NCBI GenBank assembly: GCA_019925095.2
Contig: CM034397.1
Coordinates: 7,273,763-7,337,762 of the forward strand
Length of the DNA stretch: 64,000 nt
Direction: 5' to 3'
Origin: Dendrolimus kikuchii
Taxonomy: Eukaryota; Arthropoda; Insecta; Lepidoptera; Lasiocampidae
Both the position numbers and the translations under genes were made by a program. Shown here one piece after another: positions 11,481 to 23,234 of this stretch; position 1 is the first letter of the stretch; each line of letters opens with the position of its first letter. Below the pieces are notes generated by a model. The model was given only the letters and a program-made list of their open reading frames with translations. It ran no database searches and was not told the DNA's origin.

Positions 11481-14299
11481 AAGTATTTTGAGATCTCGAT
11501 GAGCTGGTTTTATTGCGATCATTTCTTAGCTCTAGTTTTGGATTTTAGATACAAAATTAACCATATCCCATCATCAACACTTTAACTGTATTTATAAGAA
11601 TTGAGGCAACCCGAATTATGCATTCGAAATTTACTTACTAGAAAATTAAACCCGAGTTTAAGTGAATTAAAGTTAATCGCAGTTTATCACACAAAGTAAA
11701 AGGCCTTCGACAATGTTAGCTGTCTCACTGTAAAAAGATAATGAATGACACACATCCAAAGAGTGCTTAACTTGAAAATAACTTATGTTGTTCTAAATTT
11801 ATTCATTACAATGTAAAAGATTAATATGAGATTTGATTTTTGAGTCTGCGTTTCTATATTGTGTTGTTTATGAAGTTACAGAGATGTCTTCGAGGTCACT
11901 ACAGTGTCGGTGATTCCCCAGGTTTTGCATATACATATATACAACTGCCTATCGGTGGTTAGTATCTCCGTTTGCCTACTTTAGGGCAAGAAAAATTATA
12001 AGCTTGCACATCACCATTGTCCCTTTCAGGGTCTTAAATCCCTAGCCCCGTTAACAGTAAATCTCAATAGCCCAGACCTTTTTGTTCCCATACATGGTTC
12101 TATAGAGACCGGGGCTTGTCTTTGGTCGCATATTTATATAGTACATACAGCGATAATCGCCGGCCAATGTCATACCATTAGATTAAATTGTCGAAAGGAC
12201 CTCTACGTGTTTGCTTGTCCGTCAGTCCCATACAATCCTTCGAAAAGTTTTTGCTATTTTTATTGCCTGTGGTCTTAAAAACATGGCATGTATATTTAGT
12301 TTGATTATATTTTTACTATATCCTTGTTCAACTTAACTATACACATTCAATTCTAGTTGATTATTTCACTTACACGATGAAAAGTATATTTTTGCAATAC
12401 ATTATTTTATTAGACTTGATTTATAGACAAGAAATAAAAAATTAATCATCTTACAAGTTTTCCAGATTACCAGTTACCTAAATTTCTATATTACAATTTA
12501 ATATAGCCTGCCGCCATGAAATGTATACGAAATAATCAGGTCATTCATACCACCTCTATATACAAATGTGAAAGTAACTATCTCTGAATGATTTTTTTCT
12601 TCTTCACAACTTTTAAATTTCGTTAATTATTACATAATTTAGTGTATTGTTGTAGTTTGACCCAGAAAATAAGATAGGTAAGATCATGAGTTCCGTGTAC
12701 ATAAACAATATTTTATTTAAAATTACTTTCAGCCAAATTATTGAATTTATTAGATTAGTTATCAAAGCAGTAGTCTCGAGGCACTACCCAACAAAAGATA
12801 TGAGAATAGAATTTACCTACATCCACATTTGTATAACTTTAGTTTATATCTATTCACTCTACGTCGCGTTGCAAGGCGGTAGTTTCGAAGCAAAATGTAC
12901 ATAATCATTTTCCAGCAACGGCTTGTTTCATCGATAATTCGTAAAATATGCGAACATGCAACTAACCGGTAATAGGACAGACAAAATGATACAGATGTGA
13001 ATACTGACATCATAGATTGCTCGTTTTCGTAATTATTTAAAACAACGGACATATTATTCTCATAAAAATGTTAATTCTTAAAGCTTTTGAACTAAAATTG
13101 TTTTATTACCATTACTGGTTCTTGTGAAGTGTTTAATTAATGATTTTATTTATACATTTCATAGCGGCATTATAAGTTAAAAAACCTAATGAAAGTGACT
13201 ACATATATATTATTATATTTACAGAATCGAAAATTAGTATTTCTATTGTATGTAAACATTAATTTTACCTTATATCTACATGTAACCTGGAAGCACACAG
13301 AAATATATAGATAGATACATGTTATTAATTACATTGATGGTATTTTCTTTCAAATATCATATCATTTACATTAATTAAGCTTTTATACATGCATAAAACA
13401 TTTTTACCAAACATATTTAAAACTAGAACGCATACGTAATTAATAAAATTAAAAGTCTATTTATTAAATAAATTTTGTATTAATTATTTTGATCTGCTGT
13501 ACTATTGAAGTGTAGGTATAATCTCTTTGCATTAACCCAATACATTAGTCCATGACCATACATACATTACCAATCGCGCGAGTTCGAGTCGAGTTTGTTA
13601 TGTTTAAACAAACCATCACGCTATGTCGCGTTGTGGTTAAATATCATCTTTTTTTAAGTATATAATGAATATATTAACAAAATTTTATACATCCAGTAAT
13701 AATTATTAACTCTGGAATATCATAAATATCTCTGTTGTTTTCAAATGATGTTACTATTAGAAATACAATTATACAATAAACAAATTTCTTATCATTAAAG
13801 GTTTTTTCAGAAACATAAATATCGTAAAAGGTTGTTATCCTAAATTTGTTTCAAAATTATTTCTAGTTTATAATGTAAAAATATTTTTTATGTTTCTTTG
13901 GGCTCTGTTATACCTCAAACCTTTTTTCAAGTTACAAAAGGAGATATTGAATAACGAAGTACATATTATCATCATGTAATTATATCTGTATTATATAATG
14001 GATACTCATTATTTCATATCTAATTTCATACGCAAGTTGTACTTTTGTTGAACAGAATTCAAAGCCAAATTGGCATAATGAGCGACATGTTTGATAGTAT
14101 TGTTTTCAAAATATCTAATAAATTCTATCCAAAGAAGAAACTTTTTTTGCTGAATAAGAAATATATTGAAGTGACTCATATTATTATCTAGTAATAACAA
14201 TAGTATTATTAATGTAAACCATAACATTATTAAAACTATTATATCTTCAATTATTATGATATCGTTCAGGCCACAAGAACTCCAAGCCTGTATCACTGG
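11481..14299. other. No gene seen
   Basis: AT-rich stretch of 2.8 kb. Frames of 72-79 codons at 12686-13052 overlap on opposite strands and carry no motif. 11930-12250 is somewhat GC-richer without a recognised match. Confidence 0.45.
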
Positions 14300-14359
14300 C
14301 AATACATAGAAGCCACCGATGATATTTTCCAAGATATTTCCTGTGGCTTCTATGTATTG
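14300..14359. repeat. Perfect 17-bp inverted repeat, 26-bp spacer
   Basis: CAATACATAGAAGCCAC (14300-14316) and GTGGCTTCTATGTATTG (14343-14359). Confidence 0.88.
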
Positions 14360-14596
14360 TACTACGTACGTTATATGGACATAAAGAACATTCCTTGATA
14401 ACACTTAAATTTTCAAATTAATGTATGCTTATTTATAACAGTAGTGTATATAGTTCTTGTCATTTTACAGCATTCGATGCAATTATTATTAATACTCTTT
14501 GACATACATAATTATTTACATATATCCGGTTCTGTAAGTTAAAATTTATACGAAGTATCAGAAATAGGAAAGTAAAATCAATAAACAAATTGTCCT

Positions 14597-14936
14597 AGTG
14601 ATGTACGAATGTCGAACTTTTCACATTCGCGAATGCGAATACGAATGTTAACTTTTGAAATAAAGCGCATATGCATTTAATAAAATAGAGATTAAAAGTG
14701 TATAATTGAAACCAAAGGTTAAGTAAGATTATGAATATCATTATAAGTTTCATCCTTGTTCCATAGCCGTTGTATATGGAATAATGCATTATCATTCCAT
14801 ATTAATTTCGTCTTCCTTTTTCAAATAGATACACCAAAAATTCATAATGTTTCTTGCGAATACGAATGTCAAAAATCACACAACTTTTCGCGAATACGAA
14901 TGCCTGTGCGAGTGAGTATTCGTCACATCACTAGCG
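14597..14936. mobile_element. TIR element S, hAT-like ends
   Basis: Left TAGTGATGTACGAATG and right (inverted) CTAGTGATGTGACGAATAC. GCGAATACGAATG occurs near both ends. About 340 bp with no ORF of note. No 8-bp duplication could be seen, so the hAT assignment is weak. Confidence 0.5.
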
Positions 14937-15363
14937 TGTAGACATGCGAGTAATTTAAACAAAAAAGTTTAATAAAAGCACATTCAGAATAATTTTTCAA
15001 TCTGAGTTTTAAATTATTTACATATTGGAAATTCTACTTACAATACATTTAACTTAACCCAAAGTAATCAAACAACTTTCAGTAAATACATTACGAGCGA
15101 AATTCCCAAAGTGGTTTTATCGCCCTCGACGCCTGACTCGAGCATTAAAATCAAATTTGTGCTTGTTCAAGAAAATAATGTACTGTATACCATATCAAAA
15201 ACACTATACTTACAACGTACATTAACGTTCAATCTGCTGTAATGTTATCAGCAAGCCATTTATTGTCACCCAGTCCTTCGTATTTGTAGGTAGATAATAG
15301 ATAACGTTGTCTTAAAATTAGTACAAACAAATTTAAAAAAGAAATACATAATATTACTATAAC

Positions 15364-15485
<122 letters not shown>

Positions 15486-15887
15486 AGATCAACTTGGTTG
15501 AATGGTACATAACTGAAATGATACAATGGTATTCAGTAACATTTAACCATTCAATTCTATATTTTTATATATATGGATTACTTTGGCTGATTCATTCAAA
15601 TTGAAAAACAGAAATGAACAGTCTTAATATTGTAAAATAGTCGTGGGAACTTACTGGTTTATTATTTTGTTTATATATGAAACTGTAAGTAAATTTGTTA
15701 CGAATTCCTATTTCTATTTTGGTTAATTCTAAAACTATGTTTTAAATAATTAAGAAAGTCATAGGGGTTGAAAGTTTTAGTAATGATATTCTTTTTAAAA
15801 AACGAGAGAAAAATATAACCGTAGTACTCTATGATTAAATGAGAATGATAGACTTTTTCGTAGCTCAGTTTTTTATCGGACGATTGT

Positions 15888-16145
15888 CGTTCTTATGGTG
15901 CGGCTTCATCTGGGATAAATTTAAAGCTCACCGTTTCACGCAGATGTGGCGATGGGTATAATGCTCAATTCGAGATGCGACATTGCTAACAACGTTAAAT
16001 ATTCACAGATAACGTATGTACACACTAATATATACACTAATGTGGCTATGCGTTAACGACGTCATTTTTTAACGCTTTAAATTAAACTCATTCGGCCACA
16101 GCATAAATCTTTAACAGATTCAGATGAAGCCCCAGCATTAGCATT
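15888..16145. mobile_element. MITE-like element Q, uninterrupted copy
   Basis: Left GGTGCGGCTTCATCTGGG and right GAAGCCCCAGCATTAG are inverted versions of each other. The inside matches 3298-3402 and 3827-3970 in opposite orientation and serves as their empty site. Confidence 0.65.
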
Positions 16146-16262
16146 CATTCTTCCATGATTAAATCTGATTTTTTGTTTAAATATTTACACAAATAGTATA
16201 TATCGTACAATTAGTGCAATAATTAAATTTTATAAGGTTATTAGTTTTTATAGTTCATTCGT

Positions 16263-16268
16263 TTTATT
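16263..16268 (-). terminator. Candidate polyadenylation signal of the IGFBP-like gene
   Basis: This is the first AATAAA on the minus strand after the stop codon at 16573, which would give a 3' UTR of roughly 305-330 bases. The hexamer alone is weak evidence in AT-rich DNA, and nearer variants such as TATAAA near 16405 exist. Confidence 0.3.
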
Positions 16269-16572
16269 TGTCACATCGAGAAGGTACGTATCCATTTAGC
16301 AGTGTGAATATTGATTTCAAAATGGAATGATTTAAAACACTGTGAATTTATCCAAACCACCAGGCTATTATTTAGGAACGTAATATACAAAATATGTACT
16401 AAATGTTTATACATCATTATTACCTGATATCTACCTATTTATACGTGACATATTTCGAGCAATCGTCTGCATACCGCCTGGTCCTCTCATTTCCTACGTT
16501 GTCGGGGATATGTTTCGATACCTAATCAACACTATACACATATAATACATGTTTTGTTTAGCACTATTCAGT

Positions 16573-19500
16573 TCACGTTATTGGTGTACACGAGCCCTCA
16601 TAACACTTGAGTCCCGGTTCACAAGTCCCACTGAAACCACCGCAGTCTTCGCCTAAAGTTCTCGCACATACTTTGCAGCATCTAGAACAAAATAATTGGT
16701 ATTGTTAGCAACTTTTATAATAATCCTTACAATCTTAGAACTTTGGCTGATAGTTTTTATTTAGATCTCAGTAATCGAAAATGTTATCAGAATTTGATCA
16801 GCGACTATTATAAGTATTTTTTTTCTTGAACTATAAAGCAGAAGTTTATACTGTGCGATAAGTATCTTGATTATATCTTCAAGGTCAAATAGAAAATTGT
16901 AAGTGTAAATAAGTACCGAGCCTAATTTTGATGAAAACTAAATCTGCAATCCAGTCATATTAGTGTCTCTAATAAAAAAGTCATAACAAAAACAAAATCG
17001 TCTACAAACTCAAAAGTAGAAAATAAATATTTTTACATCTTAAAGTCGGTGCGAAGTAAAACATAAAAATTACTATATTTTTCCATTTTTTTGTTGTTTT
17101 TTATGTTTTAATTAGCACAGACTTATAGAGAATACTTATTTTTTGTATTTTAGTTTGAAGTCGCTTTTGTTTTTCTCAAAAAACTATTTTTAGTTACTCA
17201 AATATTTGGATAGATTTGCAAATAATATATCAAGCGCCTATACAAATTGTACTATTTGGGACGCGTATATAAGTTTGCCTTTCGTTGACTGTAGGCGCTC
17301 TTCAACAACGGTGGCCTCGATTTCCCTGAGATCCACTCATCAGATCATGGCTTGGTGACTATGGGATCATGTCAGAAGTATGATCTTTTGTATTATAAAA
17401 AATAGTCTACAATTTATGGAGAAAAGCGTAACAAACATGCAAAAAAATACATTCGAATTTAGAACCTTCTATTAACCTCTAATCTAAATTTATTAATTCA
17501 GACAAAACAGATCTATAAGCAATATAGCACTATTGTAGCATAATGTTTCTATCAAGTATCAAATTTGTAACGTGATAAAATTCGAAACACTACTGGAAGC
17601 CCTATAGAACTTAAATATTCCGGTATCTTCTAAAAATAATTAATTTCTTAATCTTTTACGTTTAATACAGCAGAATTTATGTGTAGATGTAACATTAAAC
17701 CGTTTATGAAAGTTATAAACCTGCGCAGGTTATGAGAGCATTTGTTTGTTATCCAACATTAAGTTGTATAACAGTTTAATTAAAGCTTTTAAATGTAGAA
17801 CGAAGTGTCTACATTGTATGTAACACTTGCGTTGATTATAGAAAATATGTATATACACACAATACTTGAACTTTTTCATCCTATAATTAATATGTTTAAG
17901 ATATCGGAGGTCAGCTATTGCTAAATTAGCTTGGGCTTGTCTGAAATGAAACGCTCTTTAGCGATAAGACCGCCCTCTGTGCACAATGAAATATAAGTCT
18001 TACTTCGGGCATTAACTACTTTATTCAAATAGGAAATAAAAATAAACTACAAAAAAACTTACAAATTAAATACTATTATAAAGAGATTTACAACTGAAAA
18101 ATGTAGTCCAGATCGCTGTCGGTCAGGAACGTTCCCAAAATGCTGGCCGAATTTCCACACTGTATAGGATGCTGGCCTATATTTAGGGCAACGCTATTAC
18201 CGTTGCCCTAAATATAGGCCAGCCCTTTGGTAACGCGAGATTTTCAATCAACTTGAAAGGTCAGGATAAAGTTGATAAGCCTCACGTCCCCATGGCGTTA
18301 AAGTTTCAACCCCGAAAATTATTTTTGACGTGGTAGGGCCCTGCTGGACTCATTATCTCGATCACAGTTCTTAAGGCCGGCTAGATCGGTGTGATACAAC
18401 GGTCTCATAGACCATCGGCCTGAAATAGTTGGCCTTAAGCTAATCGTCTTTTGTACAATGAGTGTACCCTTTGGCCCATTGACCTCTCCTACATCCCATC
18501 TTCCTTTTTCATTCCTCTGTCTCATCCCCTTTATTTCGAACGTTGGCTTTGCCCTTGGTGTGCAAAAGACTATAAGCGACATTCACCACTATCCATTAAG
18601 CGGATCGTCTACCCATTTGACAGCTTCGCGATAAGAAGATGTTTATTTTGTATTAGTGTTTTATAGATGATTATCTATTTATCTGAATAGAATATTAAAA
18701 TAAAAAATCATTTCTGACTGAATTGAGAACACAATGGTGTAATGTGTATTTAATATTATAATACTATAAAATTCAATTAATGCCCTTTGTTTTCCTTATT
18801 GTCTTTTATACCAATTTCAATTACAATAACATTTTACATACATTTATCAATTCAGTTATCAATTTCCATTGTGGCTTGTGCTAATTTATGGAATTAAAGA
18901 GTATAATCATTATTATCATATCTATTTGCCTACCCTCATATATCTATATATATTACTCTAACTATATATTTTATGAGGAAAATTTTAACATCAGAAGTGG
19001 GATTCAGACTACTTTGCTAATCGATTTCTCAGTTTCAGATACCACGGAAGCCAAACTTCTATAAGCGATGTAGAGATACTGCGACAATCCAAGTTTTAAC
19101 GACATCACGGGACCATTATGATTTCGCAGAACTTTGATGACTTCGTGCTCCCGTCATTGGTCCCAAGAGGGAGAGCAACGGTTCCCTCTTTCCGGTGCTG
19201 GAAGCACCTTCTGTCATGCCGTACCGCGTCTCCATGTCTATCCTGAAAAGGCGGAGCAGCACAGCACTACCTACCTACTACCAACCACTACATTTAAATG
19301 CTAGATAAAGTAGCATCCTGCAATTTGGTATGGCTACTCGAAGCACTGCTGTCAAGTATTTCAATACTTGATTATTACGCAAAATATTAGTCCGAAAGGG
19401 TTTACTAATGTTATCACGAATTTTCCGTACTAAACTAAATTTAATTGGCTACAATAAATTGAAGTATATGATGATTTCTTATGGAACTGAATGAATCAAA

Positions 19501-19690
19501 TCTCTATCACTGGAAATGAAACTAAAAAAGTAGATTAATACCTGCATGGGTCCCAAACAACGATGCCCATTCCGGGACACCCGCTGGGCTCGAGTGCCTC
19601 GCACTCTCTGGGGTTGCACACGCAGTCCCACCCACGCACAGCCCCAGCTACCAGCACCACCGCCACCATCGCCAACCACCGGCTGCTCAT
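16573..19690 (-). CDS. Secreted single-domain IGFBP-like cysteine-rich protein, two exons
   Basis: Exon 1 is 19690 down to 19542 and exon 2 is 16681 down to 16573; the stop TGA is at 16575-16573. The intron (19541 to 16682, 2860 bp) starts CAG|GTATTA and ends TTGTTCTAG|A; the split codon AG|A restores the frame. The 85-residue product starts with a hydrophobic signal peptide (about residues 1-20), followed by 12 cysteines, including C-x-C-C-x-x-C at the exon junction, then GEDCGG and GLKC. That is the cysteine number and layout of the IGFBP N-terminal domain, as in insect single-IGFBP-domain proteins. Members of that family are secreted; some are linked to insulin-like signalling or immunity, but this protein's own role is inferred only. 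An in-frame ATG at 19711 would add seven residues; I prefer 19690 because 19711 lies at or before the start expected from the TATA box. Exon 1 is GC-rich against AT-rich surroundings. I see no frameshift or missing cysteine. Confidence 0.85.
17920..18010 (+). repeat. Family E LINE 3' UTR fragment, intronic
   Basis: Contains TTAGCGATAAGACCGCCC and the following GTGCACAATGAAATATAAG, as in the 51.4 kb copy. It lies inside the intron of the IGFBP-like gene, in antisense. Confidence 0.55.
18171..18223. repeat. Perfect 23-bp hairpin
   Basis: Arms 18171-18193 and 18201-18223 (GCTGGCCTATATTTAGGGC and onward) are exact inverses around CTATTAC. It lies in the intron of the IGFBP-like gene. Confidence 0.9.
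18320..18650 (+). repeat. Family V LINE 3' end, intronic
   Basis: GACGTGGTAGGGCCCTGCTG, GTACAATGAGTGTACC, CTCATCCCCTTTATTTCGAA, then TTGGTGTGCAAAAGAC. Matches 23235-23540 throughout. The last 70 bases share their layout with the tail of family A. Confidence 0.55.
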
Positions 19691-19705
19691 ACTTGCACTC
19701 ACATC

Positions 19706-19737
19706 ACACATGAGCACGAGTCCACTACACTTTTATA
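19706..19737 (-). promoter_or_regulatory. TATA box and likely start region of the IGFBP-like gene
   Basis: On the minus strand TATAAAA (19737-19731) lies 40-47 bases before the chosen ATG at 19690. A start about 26-31 bases downstream falls near 19706-19711, where CTCATGTG could act as an initiator. This would leave a 5' UTR of only about 20 bases. The motif is seen; promoter use is inferred. Confidence 0.5.
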
Positions 19738-19844
19738 CTGTCCTAGTAACATCGTACCACATTTGAACGAAGATTTTCTTTAGTAGTCTGTTGTCATTCT
19801 GAAACAAAGAAAGATACAATTGAAAATTTCTTCTGTCTCAGACA

Positions 19845-20170
19845 TGCATATTATCAACCCAGTTTCCCATGGCGGTAGGCAGAGACATTGGATCTCCACA
19901 TTGTCCAAATGTCCCCTTGCCACAATCCTGACAGACTTTAGCGTCGTCTGGTATAAATACTCTCTTCATAGAAGCATGTTTATTAGAGATGGTCTTTACC
20001 TGTCCTTTCTTTAAGATTTCTATTATTTCATCATGGTATGTATGTCGTGATCTACTAACACAAATTCTACCACTCACACTGCTGTTATAAATTTGTTTTA
20101 TGATTCTACTTTCATCCATTCTCACTTCTTGCCGAGACTACCTTAACATTCTTCTGTCTCAGATTATATT
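19845..20170 (-). pseudogene. RTE-like LINE ORF C-terminus, diverged subfamily
   Basis: The minus strand reads RMDESRIIKQIYNSSVSGRI, RHTYHDEIIEILKKGQVKT and AKVCQDCGKG, the same layout as family B (RM..R..KQIY..., R.RHT.HD.I...L) but clearly diverged. It lies immediately upstream of the IGFBP-like gene and is unrelated to it. Confidence 0.6.
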
Positions 20171-20459
20171 TATTCTCCTTTTAAATAATTTGACAGTTCC
20201 TTACTGCTTGTTTACATTATGCCCAGTTCTCCGACGAAAATGGGCAGCGCGAGCGGGATTACTTGTTTATATATCGTTAACATACATAAACACCTAATTA
20301 CAACGTTCTTTACGATAAAGTATTATCATCCACCCTCTTCCACAACAGTGCTTATTCCTTGTATGATATAACTACTTAAAACATTCAAATAATTAAATAA
20401 ACTTTAAATATTTTGACGTACTGCTCACGGTTGAGCGAGAGGTGATTCTAGAAGCAGCA

Positions 20460-20690
20460 TGTAAACACTCACGTCATAGAGCGAGCAGCAGCAGCGAGCG
20501 ATCATGACATACGGCACCGAGACATGGACATTGATGATGGGACTGGCCCACAAATTCAAAGTCGCGCAAAGACGCTCAAAGATCAAGCTATGTTAGGTGT
20601 TTCTCTCGCGGATAGAATAAAAAATGAGGATATCCGTAAAAGAAAGAAGGTAACCGACATAGCTCGCAAATATAGATTAATTAAATATCT
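20460..20690 (+). pseudogene. LINE reverse-transcriptase C-terminal fragment
   Basis: The plus strand reads MTYGTETWTLMMGLAHKFKV, then AQR and, after a frameshift, AMLGVSLADRIKNEDIRKR and KVTDIARKY. This series is the region after the RT palm in RTE-like insect LINEs. It is truncated on both sides; the following family A insertion is unrelated. Confidence 0.65.
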
Positions 20691-20740
20691 ACAATAAAAA
20701 TTACATAGACTTATAGTCTTGATTTAGAAGTTTGAAGATC

Positions 20741-21054
20741 TTTTTTTTTATTGCAGGAGATCAGCAGACAGGCAGACGGCCCACTAGATAGAAAGCGGTT
20801 ACCATCGCCTATGGATATTTGCAACACCAAAGTTGCTACAAATGCGCTGCTGCTCTCTTAAGGGAAACTGGAACCTGATCACTAATGCCGGAACACAACT
20901 CAAGGTTGTTATGGCGACATACCTTAGACCAGGGGTGGTAGCCATCCAGTCGGGCAAATGCCCTACCACCTGGCTGTGGGTTGTTAAGTCGCCTCTTACG
21001 ACAGGCCGCCCGGCCGCAGGAAGTTCTATTCTTTGTCCGTTCCTGCACGGATAG
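20741..21054 (-). mobile_element. Family A element, full length
   Basis: About 310 bp. Read on the minus strand it starts TATCCGTGCAGGAACGGA and ends CTGCAATAAAAAAAAA, so the plus-strand T tract is its poly-A tail. AAGATCT flanks it (20735-20741 and 21057-21063). No long ORF; the two overlapping 70-95 codon frames in it recur in every copy but show no domain. Poly-A tail, short duplications and 5' truncation in other copies point to LINE-driven retrotransposition: a SINE or a LINE 3' end. Confidence 0.8.
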
Positions 21055-21244
21055 AAAAGATCTAAAAGATAGATCTGGAAAAGCATTCCCTATTTTTTAC
21101 TCTTTTATTACTGCTATAATGTCTAAATATGAAGTACAACATTAATGAATTTAATATAATTATTCTATTAATCGTTTTCGATTACAGTAACTAAGAGTTT
21201 ACAACTTTTTCCCTTGATTTGCCGTTTAACATTCCTTTGCAGAA

Positions 21245-21835
21245 TTTGAGACTTACACGTTACACTATGATTTGGTATATACAGGCCGTGTTCATGTTTC
21301 CAAGATCAGCTGATTTGATGCCTGACAAGGGTAATTAATTTTCAAGTCTAAGTTACGACTTTAGATTTCGTCAAATCGGTTGCGAGACTTCTATCAGTGT
21401 ATTTTGTTATTTTGTATATTGTAGGAATTGTAAGTAAGAAAGAGAGTTGGTCTGAAAGAGAGTGTCGGGGTGAAGGTAAGGAAAGGAATGCTCCGGTGGT
21501 TCGGGCATGTGGAAAGAATGCATGATGAAAGAATGACTAAACAGATATACAATGCAAAAGTGGATGGATGCAGAAGTCGTGGAAGGCCACGACACACCTT
21601 CCATGATCAAATTGATCGTGTACTAGCAGAAGGTGATGTCAGGAGCTTTAAGAACAGACGAGCGTGCATGACAAGAGCTATGAATGTCAAAGAAGCAAGT
21701 GAGGTGTGAAGAAGAATAAGCCTGAATGGCGCTGGGTAGTTCGTGCCTACCCTGCAAGGGAACTGGCGCGAATTTATGTATGTATGTATGTAGGAATTGG
21801 CCCAAAAGGCCCACTTGAATAAATTCGCTTGTACA
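21245..21835. mobile_element. Element G arm, split by a family B insertion
   Basis: CACGTTACACTATGATTTGG, GATGCCTGACAAGGGTAAT and TTTAGATTTCGTCAAA match the right arm of 8697-9470. After the family B insert (21431-21788) it ends GGCCCACTTGAATAAATTCG. Only one arm is found. Confidence 0.62.
21431..21788 (+). mobile_element. RTE-like LINE 3' end (family B), inserted with 11-bp target duplication
   Basis: Frame +2 reads MLRWFGHVERMHDERMTKQI, then RGRPRHTFHDQIDRVL and CMTRAMNVKEASEV, a C-terminal pattern of RTE-type endonuclease-reverse transcriptases. After the stop comes GAATAAGCCTGAATGGCGC, CCTACCCTGCAAGGGAACTGG and a (TATG)n tail. TGTAGGAATTG flanks it on both sides (21420-21430 and 21789-21799). 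It lies within a family G MITE. The clade assignment rests on the protein pattern and the microsatellite tail; I am fairly but not fully sure of it. Confidence 0.75.
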
Positions 21836-21849
21836 TATATATATTATCA

Positions 21850-21960
21850 CGCTTGTTTTCCATAGGGGCAGGCAGAACTAATGGATGGATCCATTATATC
21901 TGCATACCCTTAGCGAAAGATCTTTCGCTTTACCTACTTTCATTCAATCGTTATTTTACA
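21850..21960 (-). repeat. RTE-like LINE 3' UTR fragment
   Basis: GCTTGTTTTCCATAGGGGCA and GGATGGATCCA parallel the 41580-41640 segment. It includes an 18-bp perfect palindrome, AGCGAAAGATCTTTCGCT (21912-21929). Confidence 0.4.
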
Positions 21961-22049
21961 TGCACTTGTTTCGATTTATACAATTTACATAATTCGTATA
22001 TTTTACTAGATATTACAACTTACAGTTCTCTTAATATTTCAATTTAAAT

Positions 22050-22869
22050 ATTTTATTCGAATGAACTTAAACAGAATTTCCCTTAAATATTAAATTATTA
22101 TTTGAATAACTTGAAAGTGTTCAAAGATCAAAGTTAATTTGTAACAAAGGTTTGCAAATAGAATAGGTCAATACAATTTTAATAAATTTTGCCGTCAAGT
22201 TGTTTGTTGCTAAATATCGCGATGCTGGTATAGACTGAAAATCAGAAAGTGCATACCAATTTACACACAGTAAACGATTACATAGCGCGCAATGTATAAT
22301 AGATTGTGTATGTAAATATGTGTGTACACATGAATGTATGTTGACTATGTTTCACAAATAACAAATAATCAAACATAATTGTGTATTTGTATTTGTTCAT
22401 TAATTATAAAGTCTACCTGTATGAATGGCACTTAATAATCACATTTCGTATATAATTATAATTAGCTATTTATAATTTTTATTATTCTAATGTTATGCAT
22501 TATGAGTTTTTGGGATGCCACTTGGTAGGAATATAAACACGATATTTTTCACTTTTGCCTAAGATGGTGAATGAGTGCGCGATGTGGCGTCCGGTGGCGC
22601 AGGCACACACACTGAGATCGCAGCAAGTCTGTTCCCGCGATCACCAGAAGTAAACAATCACATCGTCTCAATGTTCGATATGCATCGAACTATGAGTATG
22701 GGACATGTTTCCATGAAATAAAAATGATAGCAGTGACAATGACGCACGTCCATTTGTTTTTAATAATTATTATCTACGAAACACTAATAATTGTGTAAAG
22801 TAAAATGCACTTAACCCAAACGTGCTCAACGCATCGTCGTTAAGCGAATTTTCCTTGATAGTGTTTATT
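22050..22869. other. No gene seen; one small GC-richer patch
   Basis: 22570-22660 is GC-richer and holds a 29-codon frame from ATGGTGAATGAG after TTTTGCCTAAG, which could be chance. The rest is AT-rich. Confidence 0.4.
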
Positions 22870-23015
22870 GGTGGCCAGTTCCTATATATATATCATTTAT
22901 TGTTCATTTACCGTACTATTGGTTGAAATTGGACATAAGCTCCATATATTTAATGTCTAAATTCAACCGATGGTAGGGCAAGTGAATGAATAGTAAGATA
23001 TAGGAAATAGTCATA
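22870..23015 (+). mobile_element. Foldback MITE F
   Basis: About 146 bp; the two arms of about 57 bp pair as TTCCTATAT...TTCATTTACC...GGTTGAAATT against inverted TTCCTATATCTTACTATTC and CATCGGTTGAATTT, about three quarters identical. The short centre GACATAAGCTCCATA occurs inverted in the copy at 30729-30871, so the two copies lie in opposite orientation. Confidence 0.65.
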
Positions 23016-23234
23016 AGTTTAACAAGTTTGAATTTTTTCAATAATGTGTGTATGACATTTTTTATAGAGCATTTTAGACAAAATGGTCATTTTACTTTCT
23101 CTGGTTTTGTCTTCGCCAGTCACTTGGCAAAGATAGTGAGCGTTGATCATCTATACGGAACCCAGTATTGTGCGTAGTCTGACACACATTTGACTATTAT
23201 AAAACAAGGTATGGAATCATTTATAAAATATTAT

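Larger units (their letters stand above)
16682..19541 (-). other. Intron of the IGFBP-like gene, with repeat remnants
   Basis: Phase-2 intron with GT-AG borders. It holds a LINE 3' end (family E, 17920-18010), a perfect 23-bp hairpin (18171-18223) and a family V LINE 3' end (18320-18650). The remainder is AT-rich with no recognised content. Confidence 0.7.

Noticed and set aside
12686..13052. Overlapping 72- and 79-codon frames
   Set aside because: Opposite-strand shadows in AT-rich DNA, no motif.
20833..21086. Overlapping 70-95 codon frames on both strands in family A
   Set aside because: They recur in every copy of a non-coding poly-A-tailed repeat and have no domain; the alternative frames are equally open.
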